NCBI GenBank assembly: GCA_902362875.1
Contig: CABIYF010000003.1
Location: 62,001 to 126,000, forward strand
Source: Eubacteriaceae bacterium
Lineage (GTDB): Bacteria; Bacillota; Clostridia; Lachnospirales; Lachnospiraceae
Length of the DNA stretch: 64,000 bases
Direction of reading: 5' to 3'
Positions 63,159 through 64,000 of this stretch are shown one piece after another (the first letter of the stretch is position 1; every line of letters begins with the position of its first letter). A program made the position numbers and the translations under genes. Below the pieces are notes generated by a model that was not told the origin of the DNA, made no database searches, and saw only the letters and a list, made by a program, of their open reading frames with translations.

Positions 63159-63826
63159 TGGGAGAGAAGCGTTTGCAGATGTCAGAAAGCTTCTTTTTGA
63201 CGGCAATCCTTGCGATCGTAGGAGGATTTCTTGATGCATATAGTTATTTGATGCGTGGACATGTATTTGCCAATGCTCAGACAGGAAATATTGTGTTGTT
63301 TGGTGTATATCTTGAAAAAAGAGAATTTACACAGGCTCTTTATTATTTTGTGCCAATTCTTGCGTTTGCGGTAGGAGTCATTCTTGTTGAGATTGTAAAG
63401 CATTTTTATAAGGAAGAACATAAGATTCACTGGAGACAGAGAATCGTGGCATTGGAGCTTGTATTAGTAACAATTGTTGGATTTATTCCATTAGGACAAT
63501 ATGATGTTGTGGCCAATGTACTGATTTCTTTTGTATGCTCTATGCAGGTAGAGACATTTCGAAGAGTTCACGGACATCCATTTGCAAGTACGATGTGTAC
63601 TGGGAACCTAAGAAGCGGAACGGAAGCATTATTTCAATATTTTAAAACTGGAGATAAGACATTAAAGCAGAAAAGTTTACGTTACTATGGAATTATCACA
63701 TTTTTCATCAGCGGGGCAGTGATCGGAGGCTTTTTAACTGGACGTGCAGGGGAAAGTTCCATCTTTATTTGCAGTATTTTACTCGCGATTGCAACGATTT
63801 TAATGGCAAAAGAGTTCAGAATCTAA
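63158..63826 (+). CDS. YoaK/DUF1275 family membrane protein
   Basis: 222 residues with six hydrophobic spans. GGFLDAYSYLMRGHVFANAQTG and STMCTGNLRSGTEALF are the family signatures. Function unproven. It is translationally coupled to apeB through TAATG; MSESFF at 63179 is a possible later start. A long terminator follows. Confidence 0.87.
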   Translation: MGEKRLQMSESFFLTAILAIVGGFLDAYSYLMRGHVFANAQTGNIVLFGVYLEKREFTQALYYFVPILAFAVGVILVEIVKHFYKEEHKIHWRQRIVALELVLVTIVGFIPLGQYDVVANVLISFVCSMQVETFRRVHGHPFASTMCTGNLRSGTEALFQYFKTGDKTLKQKSLRYYGIITFFISGAVIGGFLTGRAGESSIFICSILLAIATILMAKEFRI

Positions 63827-63827
63827 C

Positions 63828-63884
63828 AAAAAGGCTGATTTTACAAAGATTTAACAATGTTTGTGAAATCAGTCTTTTTTTATT
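63828..63884 (+). terminator. Terminator after the YoaK-family gene
   Basis: AAAGGCTGATTTTACAAA (63830-63847) pairs over 18 bp with TTTGTGAAATCAGTCTTT (63860-63877), two wobbles, then T-run. Confidence 0.93.
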
Positions 63885-63957
63885 TGTTACAATAAGGAAT
63901 AAGAAACCAAACAAAAAAGTTACAAGATTATGTAGGAAAACTACAGGAGATTTATTT

Positions 63958-64000
63958 ATGAAAAATAAAATGATCTTACAGATAGAAGAACGATATGCAG
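63958..64000 (+). CDS. Start of a further gene, cut by the window end
   Basis: ATG at 63958 after CAGGAGA, giving MKNKMILQIEERYA before the window ends. Too short to identify. Confidence 0.45.
   Translation, partial: MKNKMILQIEERYA

Overview
The window is a gene-dense, low-GC stretch of Firmicutes chromosome. The gene order (smc-ftsY, mutS-mutL-cdd-miaA, radC-mreBCD-PBP2-minCDE-rodA-mgsA, ylmE-sepF-ylmH-divIVA), the GlgC/GlgD pair, strong AGGAGG ribosome sites and canonical TTGACA/TATAAT promoters fit a Clostridia anaerobe, most likely a Lachnospiraceae gut bacterium. Anaerostipes is a plausible guess, but I could not test it. No tRNA, rRNA, CRISPR array, prophage or intact insertion sequence was found.

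Layout. 1-5.1 kb: the 3' part of smc, then ftsY and ilvA. 5.1-16.1 kb: a glycogen/maltodextrin module (glgB, glgC, glgD, glgA, glgP and a GH13 glucosidase). It is driven by a good promoter followed by a structured leader that contains a terminator hairpin. 16.1-18.8 kb: a BlaI repressor and BlaR1-like M56 membrane protease behind a palindromic operator, then two tandem paralogous small membrane proteins. The protease gene is cut by an in-frame TAA. 18.8-20.5 kb, minus strand: a Na/Pi-type transporter with a PhoU-like tail. 20.8-39.1 kb: tRNA modification, mismatch repair, and the rod-shape and division-site cluster. 39.1-48.8 kb: dacA, a radical SAM protein, an HlyD-like adaptor, a division block, aroB, lspA, rluD, proC and rpsO. 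49-53 kb: a nucleotidyltransferase, a small conserved protein, and a compact SbcD/YhaN-like nuclease-ATPase pair. 53-58.6 kb: a sucrose PTS locus (LacI regulator, EIIBCA, GH32, fructokinase) with two operators around its promoter. 58.7-64 kb: small accessory genes (a secreted protein, DUF2798, a deoC remnant, cupin plus Cys-motif protein, aminopeptidase, YoaK family) and the start of one more gene.

How they work together. GlgC/GlgD supply ADP-glucose to GlgA, GlgB branches the polymer, and GlgP plus the GH13 enzyme degrade it. MreB/C/D, PBP2 and RodA form the elongation machine, MinC/D/E and DivIVA/SepF place and build the septum, and DacA trims peptidoglycan. ScrA/B/K bring in sucrose and convert it to glucose-6-P and fructose-6-P.

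Most of the window is conventional housekeeping, and I see no fully convincing undescribed multi-gene system. The strongest leads are: the BlaR1-like gene whose coding homology continues for 80 codons past an in-frame stop; the glg leader that looks like an attenuator; a methylglyoxal synthase and an MreB with changed key residues; a branching enzyme with a long Lys-rich tail; the compact SbcD/YhaN-like pair; and a cupin promoter with a dyad at about -41.5.
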